From the NCBI RefSeq assembly GCF_042237075.1, contig NZ_JBCGDC010000014.1, forward strand, positions 26,351 to 90,350: 64,000 nucleotides of DNA, read 5' to 3'. How positions within the stretch are numbered: position 1 is the first letter of the stretch; every line of letters starts with the position of its first letter. The DNA comes from Polymorphospora lycopeni (GTDB lineage Bacteria; Actinomycetota; Actinomycetes; Mycobacteriales; Micromonosporaceae). A model generated the notes under the pieces. The model searched no databases, was not told the origin of the DNA, and saw only the letters and a list, made by a program, of their open reading frames with translations. Below, piece by piece: positions 33,601 to 41,236 of the stretch. A program made the position numbers and the translations under genes.

Positions 33601-34199
33601 ACCCGCTTCTCGATCTCCAGACCGTGGTCCATGAGTTCGAGGAAGAAGTTTTCCTTGCCGAAGATGTCCTGGTATTTGGCGGCCGCCGCCTCGGCCTCCT
33701 TGACGTGCCCCAGCCGCAGCCGGGTCTGCACCTCGCCGGACGGGCAGCCGGTGGTGGCCATGATGCCAGCGGAGTGCTCGGAGATCAGGTCGGCGTCCAT
33801 CCGGCCCTTGACGTAGTGCCCCTCGATCGACCCCCGCGAGTTGAGCCGGAAGAGGTTGTGGAGGCCCTCGGCGTTACGGGCCCACATCGTCATGTGGGTG
33901 AAGGCGCCGTTACCGGAGACGTCGTCGCGCTTCTGGTCCGGGTTACCCCAGTTGATCCGCTTCTTGTCGAACCGGGAGGCCGGTGCGAGATACGCCTCGA
34001 TCCCGATGACCGGGGTGATGCCGGTCGCCTTGGCCTGCTGGAAGAAGTCGTACGCCCCGTGCATGTTGCCGTGGTCGGTGACGGCCACCGCGGGCATCCC
34101 GAGCCGGGCCGCTTCGCCGAACATCTCCTTGAGGCGGGCCGCTCCGTCCAGCATCGAGTACTCGGAATGCACATGCAGATGGACGAACTGGTCAGCCAC
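30654..34199 (-). CDS. dnaE: DNA polymerase III alpha subunit
   Basis: Replicative DNA polymerase catalytic subunit, DnaE1 type, 1181 aa. The N-terminal PHP domain starts FVHLHVHSEYSMLDGAARLK with metal-ligand histidines preserved, as is usual for DnaE1 with proofreading. The C-family polymerase core includes GPGRGSAAGSIVAYALGITD and the catalytic PDIDIDFDERGRGDVIRYV; helix-hairpin-helix and OB-fold segments follow (KISGHVSRRDGEVSVFGQD). The GTG at 34199 follows GGGGAGA at about 6 nt; a longer open frame upstream has no protein-like content. The stop overlaps the fxsB start by 4 nt, an unusual partner for a housekeeping gene. Confidence 0.97.
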   Translation of the reverse strand: MADQFVHLHVHSEYSMLDGAARLKEMFGEAARLGMPAVAVTDHGNMHGAYDFFQQAKATGITPVIGIEAYLAPASRFDKKRINWGNPDQKRDDVSGNGAFTHMTMWARNAEGLHNLFRLNSRGSIEGHYVKGRMDADLISEHSAGIMATTGCPSGEVQTRLRLGHVKEAEAAAAKYQDIFGKENFFLELMDHGLEIEKRVRDGLLEIGRRLGIPPVVTNDSHYTFASQVEAHDALLCVQTGSNLSDPNRFRFDGGGYYIKSAEEMYAVDLSEAWQEGCRNTLLIASRVETDGMFKFRNLMPKFPVPEGETESTWFRKEVWAGMDRRWPDGYDEARRKQAEYELDVICEMGFPAYFLVVSDFIMWAKNNGISVGPGRGSAAGSIVAYALGITDLDPLQHGLIFERFLNPERVQMPDIDIDFDERGRGDVIRYVTEKWGSDRVAQIATFGTIKAKAAIKDGCRVLGFPYALGDKITKAMPPAVLGKDIPLSGIFDPKHPRYAEAAAVRELTANEADVAKVMEVAKGLEGLVRQLGVHAAGVIMSAEPLIDHVPLVQRDADGTIITQFDYPTCESLGLLKMDFLGLRNLTIIDDALKNIEATAGLKIDLLKLPLDDKPTFDLLGRGDTLGVFQFDGGPMRSLLRLMKPDNFEDISAVGALYRPGPMGVNSHINYALRKNGQQEITPIHPELAEPLKEILADTYGLIVYQEQVQRVAQKLAGYTLGQADLLRRAMGKKKKEILDKEFVPFQQGMLERDYSKEACQAVWDVLVPFAGYAFNKAHSAAYGLISYWTAYLKANYPAEYMAGLLTSVGDKKDTMALYLAECRSMGIKVLPPDVNESALAFTPVGRDIRFGLGAVRNVGANVVASIVKSRQEKGAYTSFSDFLSKVELVVCNKRTVESLIKAGGFDEMGHTRRDLVIHHETAIDAVVGLKRQEAAGQFDLFGGLTETPSESSVVGLDLTFSGQEWHKKEKLAFERDMLGLYVSDHPLAGTERILKANSEQMISEILGEDTPDRKPVVLAGMISGVTRKITKQGASWAIVHLEDLSGSVEVLFFPKSYEVLGQYMIEDTVVKISGHVSRRDGEVSVFGQDMAILDVSSVVEGGEPPIVLVTTMDKVTAEFAQELRRVLLAHPGDVPVQMRLRKPAGAGADLRLALGAEIKVANDVAFRSEIKVLLGAGGIE

Positions 34200-34323
34200 A
34201 GGTTTCTCCCCCCACGTGAGATGCCGGCCGGTACGGCGGCGCGAAGCCCACCTGACCCTAGCGCTGTCCCGACGCGGGCGTGGACAGGGCGTCCGGCGCG
34301 TCCCGCCGGCCGCCGGAGGCCGA

Positions 34324-34353
34324 TTGCCCAAGCAAGTTACCAGCAAGTAACAT
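34324..34353 (+). promoter_or_regulatory. Leaderless promoter with overlapping GTTAC-N6-GTAAC dyad
   Basis: TTGCCC (34324-34329), an 18-bp spacer and TAACAT (34348-34353) stand 6 nt before the ATG at 34360, with no ribosome-binding site. GTTAC (34336-34340) and GTAAC (34347-34351) form an inverted repeat that covers the -10, as expected for a TetR-type repressor site. Confidence 0.6.
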
Positions 34354-34359
34354 GCTGCC

Positions 34360-34827
34360 ATGTCCATCGACTCGCGGCAGGTGGCCGCCGGAATGCTGCA
34401 GGCCGTCCCGTTCGCCCGCACCCTCGGAATCGAGTTCATCGACGTGGCGGAAGACTCCGAGGGGCTGCACGCGATCGTGCGCCTGCCGGACTCCGGAGCG
34501 ACCCACAACCACGTCGGCGGGCCGCACGCCGGCGCCATGTTCACCCTCGGGGAGACCGCCTCCGGCGCGGTCGTCCTCGCCGGCTTCGGGCACCTGCTCG
34601 ACCGCGCCGTGCCGCTGGCCGTACGCGCCGAGATCGCGTACAAGAAGCTCGCCATGGGTCCGGTACGGGCGACGGCCCGCCTCGGCCGGCCGGTCGCCGA
34701 GGTCGAGGCCGAACTCGCCGCCGGCACCCGACCGGAGTTCCCGGTCCTGGTGGAGATCTCCACCGAGGGCGAGAGCGCGCGGGTCACGGCCCTGTTGACC
34801 GTGGTCTGGACGCTGCGCCCGCAGTGA
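34360..34827 (+). CDS. Hotdog-fold thioesterase (DUF4442/PaaI-like)
   Basis: A 155-aa single-domain hotdog protein, probably an acyl-CoA thioesterase. FARTLGIEFIDVAEDSEGLH opens the domain, NHVGGPHAGAMFTLGETASGAVV is the hotdog helix with the conserved His/Gly/Glu cluster, and the C-terminal strand reads ARVTALLTVVWTL. The ATG is 6 nt after a TAACAT -10 box, so the transcript is leaderless. An inverted repeat over that box suggests control by a TetR-type repressor. It is divergent from dnaE and 109 nt upstream of the multicopper oxidase gene on the same strand. Confidence 0.83.
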   Translation: MSIDSRQVAAGMLQAVPFARTLGIEFIDVAEDSEGLHAIVRLPDSGATHNHVGGPHAGAMFTLGETASGAVVLAGFGHLLDRAVPLAVRAEIAYKKLAMGPVRATARLGRPVAEVEAELAAGTRPEFPVLVEISTEGESARVTALLTVVWTLRPQ

Positions 34828-34877
34828 TCCCCGGGTCTTCCCTGATCCGCCCCTGAATCCGGCCGGCGGACCTGGAC

Positions 34878-34931
34878 ACCTCCTCGATAGGAAGACACGC
34901 TACATGTAGCTGTCAGACCTATCGAGGAGGT
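34878..34931 (+). promoter_or_regulatory. Hairpin sequestering the multicopper oxidase RBS, with inner palindrome
   Basis: ACCTCCTCGATAGG (34878-34891) and CCTATCGAGGAGGT (34918-34931) form a perfect 14-bp inverted repeat. The right arm contains the ribosome-binding site GAGGAGG (34924-34930). The 26-nt loop holds a second perfect palindrome, GCTACATGTAGC (34899-34910), which resembles operators of BlaI/CopY-type repressors. In RNA, translation would be blocked until the stem opens. Confidence 0.8.
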
Positions 34932-34936
34932 TCTCG

Positions 34937-36481
34937 GTGACCACCACCGGTCCCCGTCCCCGCCGACCGCTCCGCCTGCTCGTCGGCATACTCGTCGCGG
35001 TCGTCGTGCTCTGCTGCTGCGGCAGCGCCGGGATCACCGGGTGGCTGCTGCTGCGGCCGGGGATCGACACCGCCGGAAAGGTCGACTTCCGTAACCCGCT
35101 CGCCGTACCACCGCTGGCCCCGTCCCGCATCGACGACGAGGGACGACGGGTGTTCGACCTGCGGGCGCAGGCCGGCCAGCGCGACTTCGGCCGGGGCACG
35201 GCCACCCGGACCTGGGGCTTCGAGGGCGACTACCTCGGACCGACCCTGCGCGCCACGCGCGGCGAACGGGTCGTCGTCGACGTCGTCAACGGGCTGCCCG
35301 AGCCGACCAGCGTGCACTGGCACGGCATGCGCCTGCCCGCGGTCATGGACGGCGGCCCGCACCAGGAGGTACGCCCCGGCGCCACCTGGTCACCCACCTG
35401 GACGGTCGACCAGCCGGCGGCCACCCTCTGGTACCACCCGCACCCGCACGGCAAGACCGAGGAGCACGTCTACCGCGGCCTCGCCGGCATGTTCATCATC
35501 GACGACGAGCGGGAATCGGCACTACCGCTCCCCCGCGACTACGGCGTCGACGACTTCCCGGTGATCGTCCAGGACAAGAACTTCGACCGGGACGGACAAC
35601 TGCGGGTCACCCGCAACATGTTCTCCGGCATCGGGACGCTGGGCGACACCCTGCTGGTCAACGGCACCGTCGCGCCCTACCTGGACGTCACCACCGAACG
35701 GGTACGGCTCCGGCTGCTCAACGGCTCCACCGCCCGGACGTACGACTTCGGCCTCGCCGACGACCGGCCGTTCGCGCTCATCGGCACCGACGGCGGTCTG
35801 CTGCCCGCCCCGCACACCACCCGGCGGATCACCCTGTCGCCAGGTGAACGGGCCGAGATCGTCGTCGGGATGCGGGCCGGCGAGCGGGTCGCCGTACGCA
35901 GCTTCCCGCCCGCGCTCGGCAACGTCTTCTCCGACCGGTTCACGGGCGGCGAGGACACCTTCGACGTGCTCGAACTGCGGGCCGCCGGCACCCTCGCGGC
36001 AGCACCCGACCTGCCCAACCAGCTCGTTCCGGTCAAGCGCATCGATCCGGCGTCGGCCGTCACGACCCGGTCGCTCGACTTCGCCGGCCGGGGGATCAAC
36101 GGCAAGAGCATGGACATGGGCCGGATCGACGCCGCCGTCGTCCGGGGCAGCGTCGAGATCTGGGAGGTCACCAAGCTCGACGGCACCCCGCACAACCTGC
36201 ACGTGCACGATGTGCAGTTCCAGGTGCTGACGATCGGCGGCGAGCCGCCACCGCCGCACCTCGCCGGCTGGAAGGACACCATCCTCCTGCCCGACGACGA
36301 CACCGTACGGATCATCATGCGGTTCGGTGACCACGCCGACCCGAACGTGCCGTACATGTACCACTGTCATCTGCTCTATCACGAGGACCAGGGGATGATG
36401 GGCCAGTTCGTGGTGGTCGAACCGGGCCAGTCGGCGGGCACCCCGCCGCGCGGCGGGGCGGGACACTCACACGGACAGTGA
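34937..36481 (+). CDS. Multicopper oxidase (CueO/CotA-type)
   Basis: Periplasm-facing blue copper oxidase of 514 aa that couples one-electron oxidation of phenols or metals to reduction of O2. An N-terminal hydrophobic segment (residues 13-42) is a signal anchor or uncleaved signal peptide with a CCC stretch that could be lipidated. All four copper motifs are present: VHWHGMRLP, TLWYHPHPHG, HNLHVHDVQFQV and YHCHLLYHEDQGMMGQF, the last with the type 1 Met. The C-terminus is His/Gly-rich. GTG 34937 is 6 nt after GAGGAGG, which lies in a 14-bp hairpin arm. Copper detoxification fits the CopB pump elsewhere in the window. Confidence 0.92.
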   Translation: MTTTGPRPRRPLRLLVGILVAVVVLCCCGSAGITGWLLLRPGIDTAGKVDFRNPLAVPPLAPSRIDDEGRRVFDLRAQAGQRDFGRGTATRTWGFEGDYLGPTLRATRGERVVVDVVNGLPEPTSVHWHGMRLPAVMDGGPHQEVRPGATWSPTWTVDQPAATLWYHPHPHGKTEEHVYRGLAGMFIIDDERESALPLPRDYGVDDFPVIVQDKNFDRDGQLRVTRNMFSGIGTLGDTLLVNGTVAPYLDVTTERVRLRLLNGSTARTYDFGLADDRPFALIGTDGGLLPAPHTTRRITLSPGERAEIVVGMRAGERVAVRSFPPALGNVFSDRFTGGEDTFDVLELRAAGTLAAAPDLPNQLVPVKRIDPASAVTTRSLDFAGRGINGKSMDMGRIDAAVVRGSVEIWEVTKLDGTPHNLHVHDVQFQVLTIGGEPPPPHLAGWKDTILLPDDDTVRIIMRFGDHADPNVPYMYHCHLLYHEDQGMMGQFVVVEPGQSAGTPPRGGAGHSHGQ

Positions 36482-36526
36482 CCGCGGCGCTCCGCGCGGC
36501 AGGGTTTCAGCAGCCTTCGGCGCGGT

Positions 36527-36532
36527 TAGATT
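36527..36532 (+). promoter_or_regulatory. -10 element of a leaderless promoter (HAD-GH65 operon)
   Basis: TAGATT lies 6 nt before the GTG start at 36539 and no ribosome-binding site is visible, so the operon transcript probably starts at the initiation codon. Confidence 0.55.
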
Positions 36533-36538
36533 GACCTG

Positions 36539-37363
36539 GTGCTCGGTCTACCCGCTGACGTCACCGCCTGCCTGTTCGACCTCGACGGTGTCCTGACCCA
36601 GACCGCACGGGTGCACAACGCGGCCTGGGCGGAGACCTTCGACGCCTACCTGCGCCGCCGATCGGCCGCCACCGGCGAGCCGTTCCGGCCGTTCGACCCC
36701 GGCCCCGACTACCACCTGTACGTCGACGGCCGGCCCCGCCTCGACGGCGTACGCAACTTCCTCGCCTCGCGCGGCATCACGCTGCCGGAGGGGACGCCGG
36801 ACGACCCGCCGACCGCCGACACGGTCAACGGGATCGGCAACAGCAAGAACGCCATCGTGCTGCGCCGGATCGCCGCCGGTGACGTAGAGGTCTTCGACGG
36901 ATCGGTCGCCTACCTGCACGCGGTCGCCCGGGCCGGAATCCGCCGGGCGGTCGTCTCCGCCAGCGCGAACTGCCGCCAGGTGCTCGCCGCCGCCGGCATC
37001 GAGGACCTGTTCGAGGTACGCGTCGACGGCATCGTCGCACGCGAACAGGGACTGCCCGGCAAACCGGCCCCGGACACCTTCCTGGCCGCGGCCCGGATGC
37101 TGGGGGTCGAACCGGCCCGGGCCGCGGTCTTCGAAGACGCGCTCGCCGGGGTCGAGGCCGGCCGGGCCGGCGGGTTCGGCCTGGTGGTCGGCGTCGACCG
37201 GGCCGGCCAGGCCGAGGCGCTGCGCGTCCACGGCGCCGACGTCGTCGTCACCGACCTGTCCGAACTACTCACCGCGCAAGAGGCCGTGAGCGAGCGCAGC
37301 GAGCGAACCAACAAGCTCAGTACCAATCATGACGACGGCGAGCGAAGCGAGGCGGTGTCATGA
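36539..37363 (+). CDS. pgmB: Beta-phosphoglucomutase family HAD hydrolase
   Basis: HAD-superfamily phosphoglucomutase converting beta-glucose 1-phosphate to glucose 6-phosphate. FDLDGVLTQTARVH carries the nucleophile Asp and the acid/base Asp; VSASANCRQVL is motif II and FEDALAGVEAGRAG motif IV. The insertion DYHLYVDGRPRLDGVRNFLASRGI is typical of the GH65-linked group. The C-terminal 27 residues (EAVSERSERTN onward) are encoded by a dispersed intergenic repeat and are not part of the fold. The stop overlaps the GH65 start as ATGA, so phosphorylase and mutase act in sequence on disaccharides. Confidence 0.9.
   Translation: MLGLPADVTACLFDLDGVLTQTARVHNAAWAETFDAYLRRRSAATGEPFRPFDPGPDYHLYVDGRPRLDGVRNFLASRGITLPEGTPDDPPTADTVNGIGNSKNAIVLRRIAAGDVEVFDGSVAYLHAVARAGIRRAVVSASANCRQVLAAAGIEDLFEVRVDGIVAREQGLPGKPAPDTFLAAARMLGVEPARAAVFEDALAGVEAGRAGGFGLVVGVDRAGQAEALRVHGADVVVTDLSELLTAQEAVSERSERTNKLSTNHDDGERSEAVS
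37286..37309 (+). repeat. Second copy of the GTGAGCGAGCGCAGCGAGCG repeat, inside a gene
   Basis: Identical over 23 bases to 1909-1931. It codes for VSERSERT near the end of the HAD protein, showing that the element inserted into or extended a coding region. A related unit (GACGACGGCGAGCGAAGCGA) follows at 37331-37350. Confidence 0.7.
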
Positions 37364-39732
37364 TCCGTGAGCGGGCCTATCCGGTCGAGCCGTGGCACGT
37401 GCGGGAGACCGGCCTCGACCTGGACATCCTGGCCCAGTCGGAGTCGGTGTTCGCGCTGGCCAACGGGCATGTCGGGCTGCGCGGCAACCTCGACGAGGGT
37501 GAGCCGCACGGACTGCCCGGCAGCTACCTCAACTCCTTCTACGAGCTGCGTCCGCTGCCGTACGCCGAGGCCGGGTTCGGTTTTCCCGAGTCGGGCCAGA
37601 CGATCGTCAACATCACGAACGGCAAGCTGATCCGGCTGCTGGTCGACGACGAACCGTTCGACGTCCGCTACGGCGAACTGCTCGCCCACGAGCGGGTGCT
37701 CGACCTGCGCGCCGGCACCCTGGAACGCAACGTGCACTGGCGTTCACCGGCCGGCGACGAGGTCCGGATCCGCAGCACCCGGCTGGTGTCGTTCACCCAA
37801 CGGGCGGTCGCGGCGATCTGCTACGAGATCGAACCGGTCGACGAACCGGTGCGGCTGATCGTGCAGTCCGAACTGGTCGCCAACGAGGAACTGCCGGCGC
37901 AGGCGAAGGACCCGCGGGTCGCCGCCGTACTGGAGTCGCCGTTGCAGGCCGAGGAGCGGCTGGTCTACGAGGACGGTGGCCTGCTGATCCACCGGACCAA
38001 GCGGAGCGGGCTGCGGCTGGCCGCCGCGATGGGGCACGAGGTCGACGGGCCGGAACGCACCAAGGTGACCACCGAGGCGTACGAGGACTGGGCCCGTACG
38101 ACGGTCGCGGTGGCGCTCCGTCCGGGCCAGCGGCTGCGGATGGTCAAGTACCTGACGTACGGCTGGTCCAGCCGGCGGTCCCGGCCCGCGCTGCGGGACC
38201 AGGTCGGCGGTGCGCTGGCCGGGGCCCGCTACTCCGGTTGGGAGGGGCTGGTCCGCGAGCAGCGCGAATACCTCGACGACTTCTGGGACGCGTCCGACGT
38301 GCGGGTCGAGGGTGATCCCGAGGTGCAGCAGGCGGTGCGGTTCGGGCTGTTCCACGTGTTGCAGGCCGGCGCGCGGGCCGAGTCGCGGCCGATCGCCGCG
38401 AAGGGCCTGACCGGTCCGGGCTACGACGGCCACGTCTTCTGGGACACCGAGACGTTCGTGCTGCCGGTGCTGACGTACACCCAGCCGGCCGCGGTGGCGC
38501 ACGCCCTGCGCTGGCGGCACGCCACCCTGGACCTGGCCCGGGACCGGGCCCGGACCCTCGACCTGCACGGGGCGGCGTTCCCGTGGCGGACGATCCGGGG
38601 CCACGAGTGTTCGGCGTACTGGCCGGCGGGCACCGCCGGCTTCCACATCGGCGCCGACATCGCCGACGCCGTCCGCCGCTACGTGCAGGCGACCGGGGAC
38701 ACCGAGTTCGAGCGCGAGATCGGCCTGGAGCTGCTGGTGGAGACGGCGCGGTTGTGGCGGTCGCTGGGCCACCACGACCGGCACGGCCGGTTCCACATCG
38801 ACGGGGTCACCGGGCCGGACGAGTACACGGCGGTGAAGGACGACAACGTCTACACGAACCTGATGGCGCAGCGGAACCTGCTGGCCGCCGCGGAGGCGGT
38901 GCAGCGGCACAGCGAGGAGGCGTGGCGGCTCGGCGTCGACGACGAGGAGACCGCCGCGTGGCGGGACGCGGCCGGGTCGATGTACGTGCCGTACGACGAG
39001 GAGCTGGGCGTGCACCCGCAGGTGGAGGGCTTCACCCGCTACCAGGAGTGGGACTTCGCCGCGACCCCGCCGGACAAGTACCCGCTGCTGCTCAACCACC
39101 CGTACTTCGACCTCTACCGCAAGCAGGTGGTCAAGCAGGCCGACCTGGTGATGGCGATGCACCTGCGCGGCGACGCGTTCACCGCCGAGGAGAAGGCGCG
39201 CAACTTCGTCTACTACGAGCGTCGTACGGTTCGCGACTCGTCGCTGTCGGCGTGCACCCAGTCGGTGCTGGCCGCCGAGACGGGCCATCTCGAACTCGCC
39301 CACGACTATCTGGGCGAGGCCGCCCTGATGGATCTGCACGACATCCACCAGAACACCCGCGACGGGGTGCATGTGGCGTCGCTGGCGGGGGCGTGGATCG
39401 CGCTGGTGGCCGGGCTCGGCGGGATGCGTGACCACGACGGCCGGTTGTCGTTCGCGCCCCGGCTGCCGAGCCGGATCGGCCGGCTGGAGTTCTCGTTGAT
39501 GTGGCACGGCCGGCGGCTGCGGGTCGACGTGCGGCCGCACGAGGTGACGTACGCGCTGCGGGACGGCGACGACGACACCCGGCTGGAGTTGCGGCACCAC
39601 GGTGAGGAGGTCACGGTGACCTGTGACGATCCGGTGACCCTGCCGATCCCGGCGGCTCCGCCGGCGGGGCCGCCGCCCCGCCAGCCGCCGGGGCGTGCCC
39701 CGGCCCGCCGGTCGGCGCTGGGCGAGCTGTGA
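37360..39732 (+). CDS. GH65 family disaccharide phosphorylase
   Basis: Glycoside hydrolase family 65 inverting phosphorylase of 790 aa, acting on an alpha-glucoside such as maltose, trehalose or kojibiose and releasing beta-glucose 1-phosphate. The N-terminal beta-sandwich includes ESVFALANGHVGLRGNLDEG; the (alpha/alpha)6 barrel includes FWDTETFVLPVLTYTQP, ECSAYWPAGTAGFHIGADIA and GVTGPDEYTAVKDDNVYTN with the general-acid Glu488. A C-terminal beta domain is followed by a Pro-rich tail. Its ATG overlaps the pgmB stop. Substrate cannot be fixed without comparing loop 3. A strong terminator follows 6 nt after the stop. Confidence 0.93.
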   Translation: MIRERAYPVEPWHVRETGLDLDILAQSESVFALANGHVGLRGNLDEGEPHGLPGSYLNSFYELRPLPYAEAGFGFPESGQTIVNITNGKLIRLLVDDEPFDVRYGELLAHERVLDLRAGTLERNVHWRSPAGDEVRIRSTRLVSFTQRAVAAICYEIEPVDEPVRLIVQSELVANEELPAQAKDPRVAAVLESPLQAEERLVYEDGGLLIHRTKRSGLRLAAAMGHEVDGPERTKVTTEAYEDWARTTVAVALRPGQRLRMVKYLTYGWSSRRSRPALRDQVGGALAGARYSGWEGLVREQREYLDDFWDASDVRVEGDPEVQQAVRFGLFHVLQAGARAESRPIAAKGLTGPGYDGHVFWDTETFVLPVLTYTQPAAVAHALRWRHATLDLARDRARTLDLHGAAFPWRTIRGHECSAYWPAGTAGFHIGADIADAVRRYVQATGDTEFEREIGLELLVETARLWRSLGHHDRHGRFHIDGVTGPDEYTAVKDDNVYTNLMAQRNLLAAAEAVQRHSEEAWRLGVDDEETAAWRDAAGSMYVPYDEELGVHPQVEGFTRYQEWDFAATPPDKYPLLLNHPYFDLYRKQVVKQADLVMAMHLRGDAFTAEEKARNFVYYERRTVRDSSLSACTQSVLAAETGHLELAHDYLGEAALMDLHDIHQNTRDGVHVASLAGAWIALVAGLGGMRDHDGRLSFAPRLPSRIGRLEFSLMWHGRRLRVDVRPHEVTYALRDGDDDTRLELRHHGEEVTVTCDDPVTLPIPAAPPAGPPPRQPPGRAPARRSALGEL

Positions 39733-39737
39733 CGGAT

Positions 39738-39777
39738 ACGCCGGAGCCGGGTCGCGCAGGCGACCCGGCTCCGGCGT
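39738..39777. terminator. 18-bp perfect stem, GCAG loop
   Basis: Arms 39738-39755 and 39760-39777 are exactly complementary over 18 bp around the tetraloop GCAG. It sits between the ends of two convergent genes (39732 and 39786) and is most likely a bidirectional terminator without a T run, as is common in actinobacteria. Confidence 0.85.
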
Positions 39778-39785
39778 GAGTGTCC

Positions 39786-40823
39786 CTACAGCAGGGACAG
39801 GTGCACGTGGTTCGTGTGGTCGGTGTTCGGGTCGCCGTAGGCGCCGCTGTACGACTTCCAGCCGATCGCCGGTAGCCAGACCTGTTTGAACCAGATGACG
39901 TAGAGGATGCCGAGCCGGTCGGCGTTGCGGACCAGGAACGCGGCCAGGTTGTTGCCGTACAACCTGTTCTCACCCTGCGCGACGCCGCCGAAGCCCTTCT
40001 TCTGGGAAGAGAAGTCGCAGGCGCGTCCCTTGGGGTGCTCGTACGGCCCACCGGGGCGGTAGCAGGAGACGTACCAGTTGAACCCGGCCTTCTGGGTCTC
40101 CTTGAGCGCGTGCAGGGTACGCGCGGTGATGCATCCCGAGGTCGTCGGGTCGTTCTGGTTGCACGACTGTGCCGGCCACGATCCATCGCGGTTGCGCGGG
40201 GCCTGCGCGGCGATCGGCGAGGTCGCGTTGACGAACCCGCCGGTCGAGGCGCCGCCGGCCAGCCGGAGCGCCTTCTCGGTCTCGGCCTTTTTCTTCGCCA
40301 TGACCTCGAGTTGCTGCTGCTCCTCGGTGACGGCCTGGTCGATCGCGGCCTTGGCCCGGTTGGCCTGGTCGAGCGCGGCGTTGAGTTCGCGCATCTTCCG
40401 GTTGTCGTGCTGGGCGAGGGCGTCGAGGCTCTCGGCGCGGTCGAGGAAGTCCTCGGGCGACGCGCTGTTGAGCAGCATCATCATCGGCCCGATGCGGCCC
40501 ATCCGGTAGGCGTTGGCCGCCACCTGGCCGATCTCGGGCTGGAGCATCTCGATCTGCTTTTCGACCTTCTGCAGTTCGAGGGTGAGCTGCAGCTGGCGCT
40601 TGCGTGAGTTGTCGACCGCCGTCTTCGCCTCGACGTAGCCACGGCTGGTGGCTTCCATCACGTCGCGCAGCAACGGGTTCTCACCCTCGTCGCCGGGCGT
40701 CGTCGGTGCGGAAGTTGGCTCGGCGTGTGCCGTGCCGGGGGCGACCGCCAAGCCGATGAGCACGGCTACGGCGGTCACGAGCGTGACGGGCAGCGACTGC
40801 CGCCGACGCTGGAATGACGTCAT
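39786..40823 (-). CDS. Secreted coiled-coil protein with peptidase-like C-terminal domain
   Basis: Exported cell-wall protein of 345 aa. A classical signal peptide ends at about Ala34 (GTAHA|EP). Residues 50-185 form a long coiled coil (LQKVEKQIEMLQPEIGQVAA; LNAALDQANRAKAAIDQAVT), as in NlpC/P60 and RipA-type proteins. The C-terminal 130 residues (ITARTLHALKETQKAGFNWY, HPKGRACDF, DPNTDHTNHVHLSLL) match the ARB_07466-like domain related to D-Ala-D-Ala peptidases, with the conserved H-x-G-x-A-x-D and H-x-H patterns. A cyclic-di-AMP riboswitch precedes it, so wall remodelling under c-di-AMP control is likely. The ATG at 40823 has GGGAGGAACGG upstream. Confidence 0.88.
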   Translation of the reverse strand: MTSFQRRRQSLPVTLVTAVAVLIGLAVAPGTAHAEPTSAPTTPGDEGENPLLRDVMEATSRGYVEAKTAVDNSRKRQLQLTLELQKVEKQIEMLQPEIGQVAANAYRMGRIGPMMMLLNSASPEDFLDRAESLDALAQHDNRKMRELNAALDQANRAKAAIDQAVTEEQQQLEVMAKKKAETEKALRLAGGASTGGFVNATSPIAAQAPRNRDGSWPAQSCNQNDPTTSGCITARTLHALKETQKAGFNWYVSCYRPGGPYEHPKGRACDFSSQKKGFGGVAQGENRLYGNNLAAFLVRNADRLGILYVIWFKQVWLPAIGWKSYSGAYGDPNTDHTNHVHLSLL

Positions 40824-40840
40824 CTACCGTTCCTCCCATC

Positions 40841-40955
40841 TGCCGCCGACCGGGTTAGCTGACGGGTTCGGGACGGAAGGATCCCTACCGCTGGCGCGGA
40901 TTCACCCCGGGACACCTGGTTCCCCGGCTCGCCTCGCGGCGATTGGGCGGCGGTC
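40841..40955 (-). ncRNA. Cyclic-di-AMP (ydaO/yuaA) riboswitch
   Basis: Read on the minus strand, the leader contains CCGGGGAACCA, GGGGTGAATC, GCGGTAGGG, CCGAACCCGTCAGCTAACCC and GGTCGGCG in the order I know for actinobacterial ydaO elements, ending 18 nt before the start codon of the secreted coiled-coil protein. In these bacteria the element commonly controls Rpf and NlpC/P60 wall hydrolases and turns expression off when c-di-AMP is high. The 5' boundary is approximate. Confidence 0.87.
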
Positions 40956-41236
40956 ACCACCGGCGCCGATGGGCGCCGCCGGGCGGAGACCGCGGGCCAG
41001 CCTACCGGATGGTTCGGGTCCGTCGCTCCGGAACCACCGAGCCACTACCAGGGCGGATGCGTTACAGGACAACGACTTTCGGTGATGTCTGTTGGTCGGT
41101 CGAGCCGGCCGCCGGCGGCTGCCGGGCGGTGACTTGCCAGCTTGCTGACAGGTTCCACATGGCCGGCGCCCAGCGGCACGACTCATGGTGAATCCCGGTA
41201 AACCGTCCAACCGTTACCAATCGGAGGAAAGTGATC

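Noticed and set aside
31863..34856. A 997-codon + strand frame opposite dnaE
   Set aside because: Pure shadow of the dnaE codon pattern; no recognisable motif.
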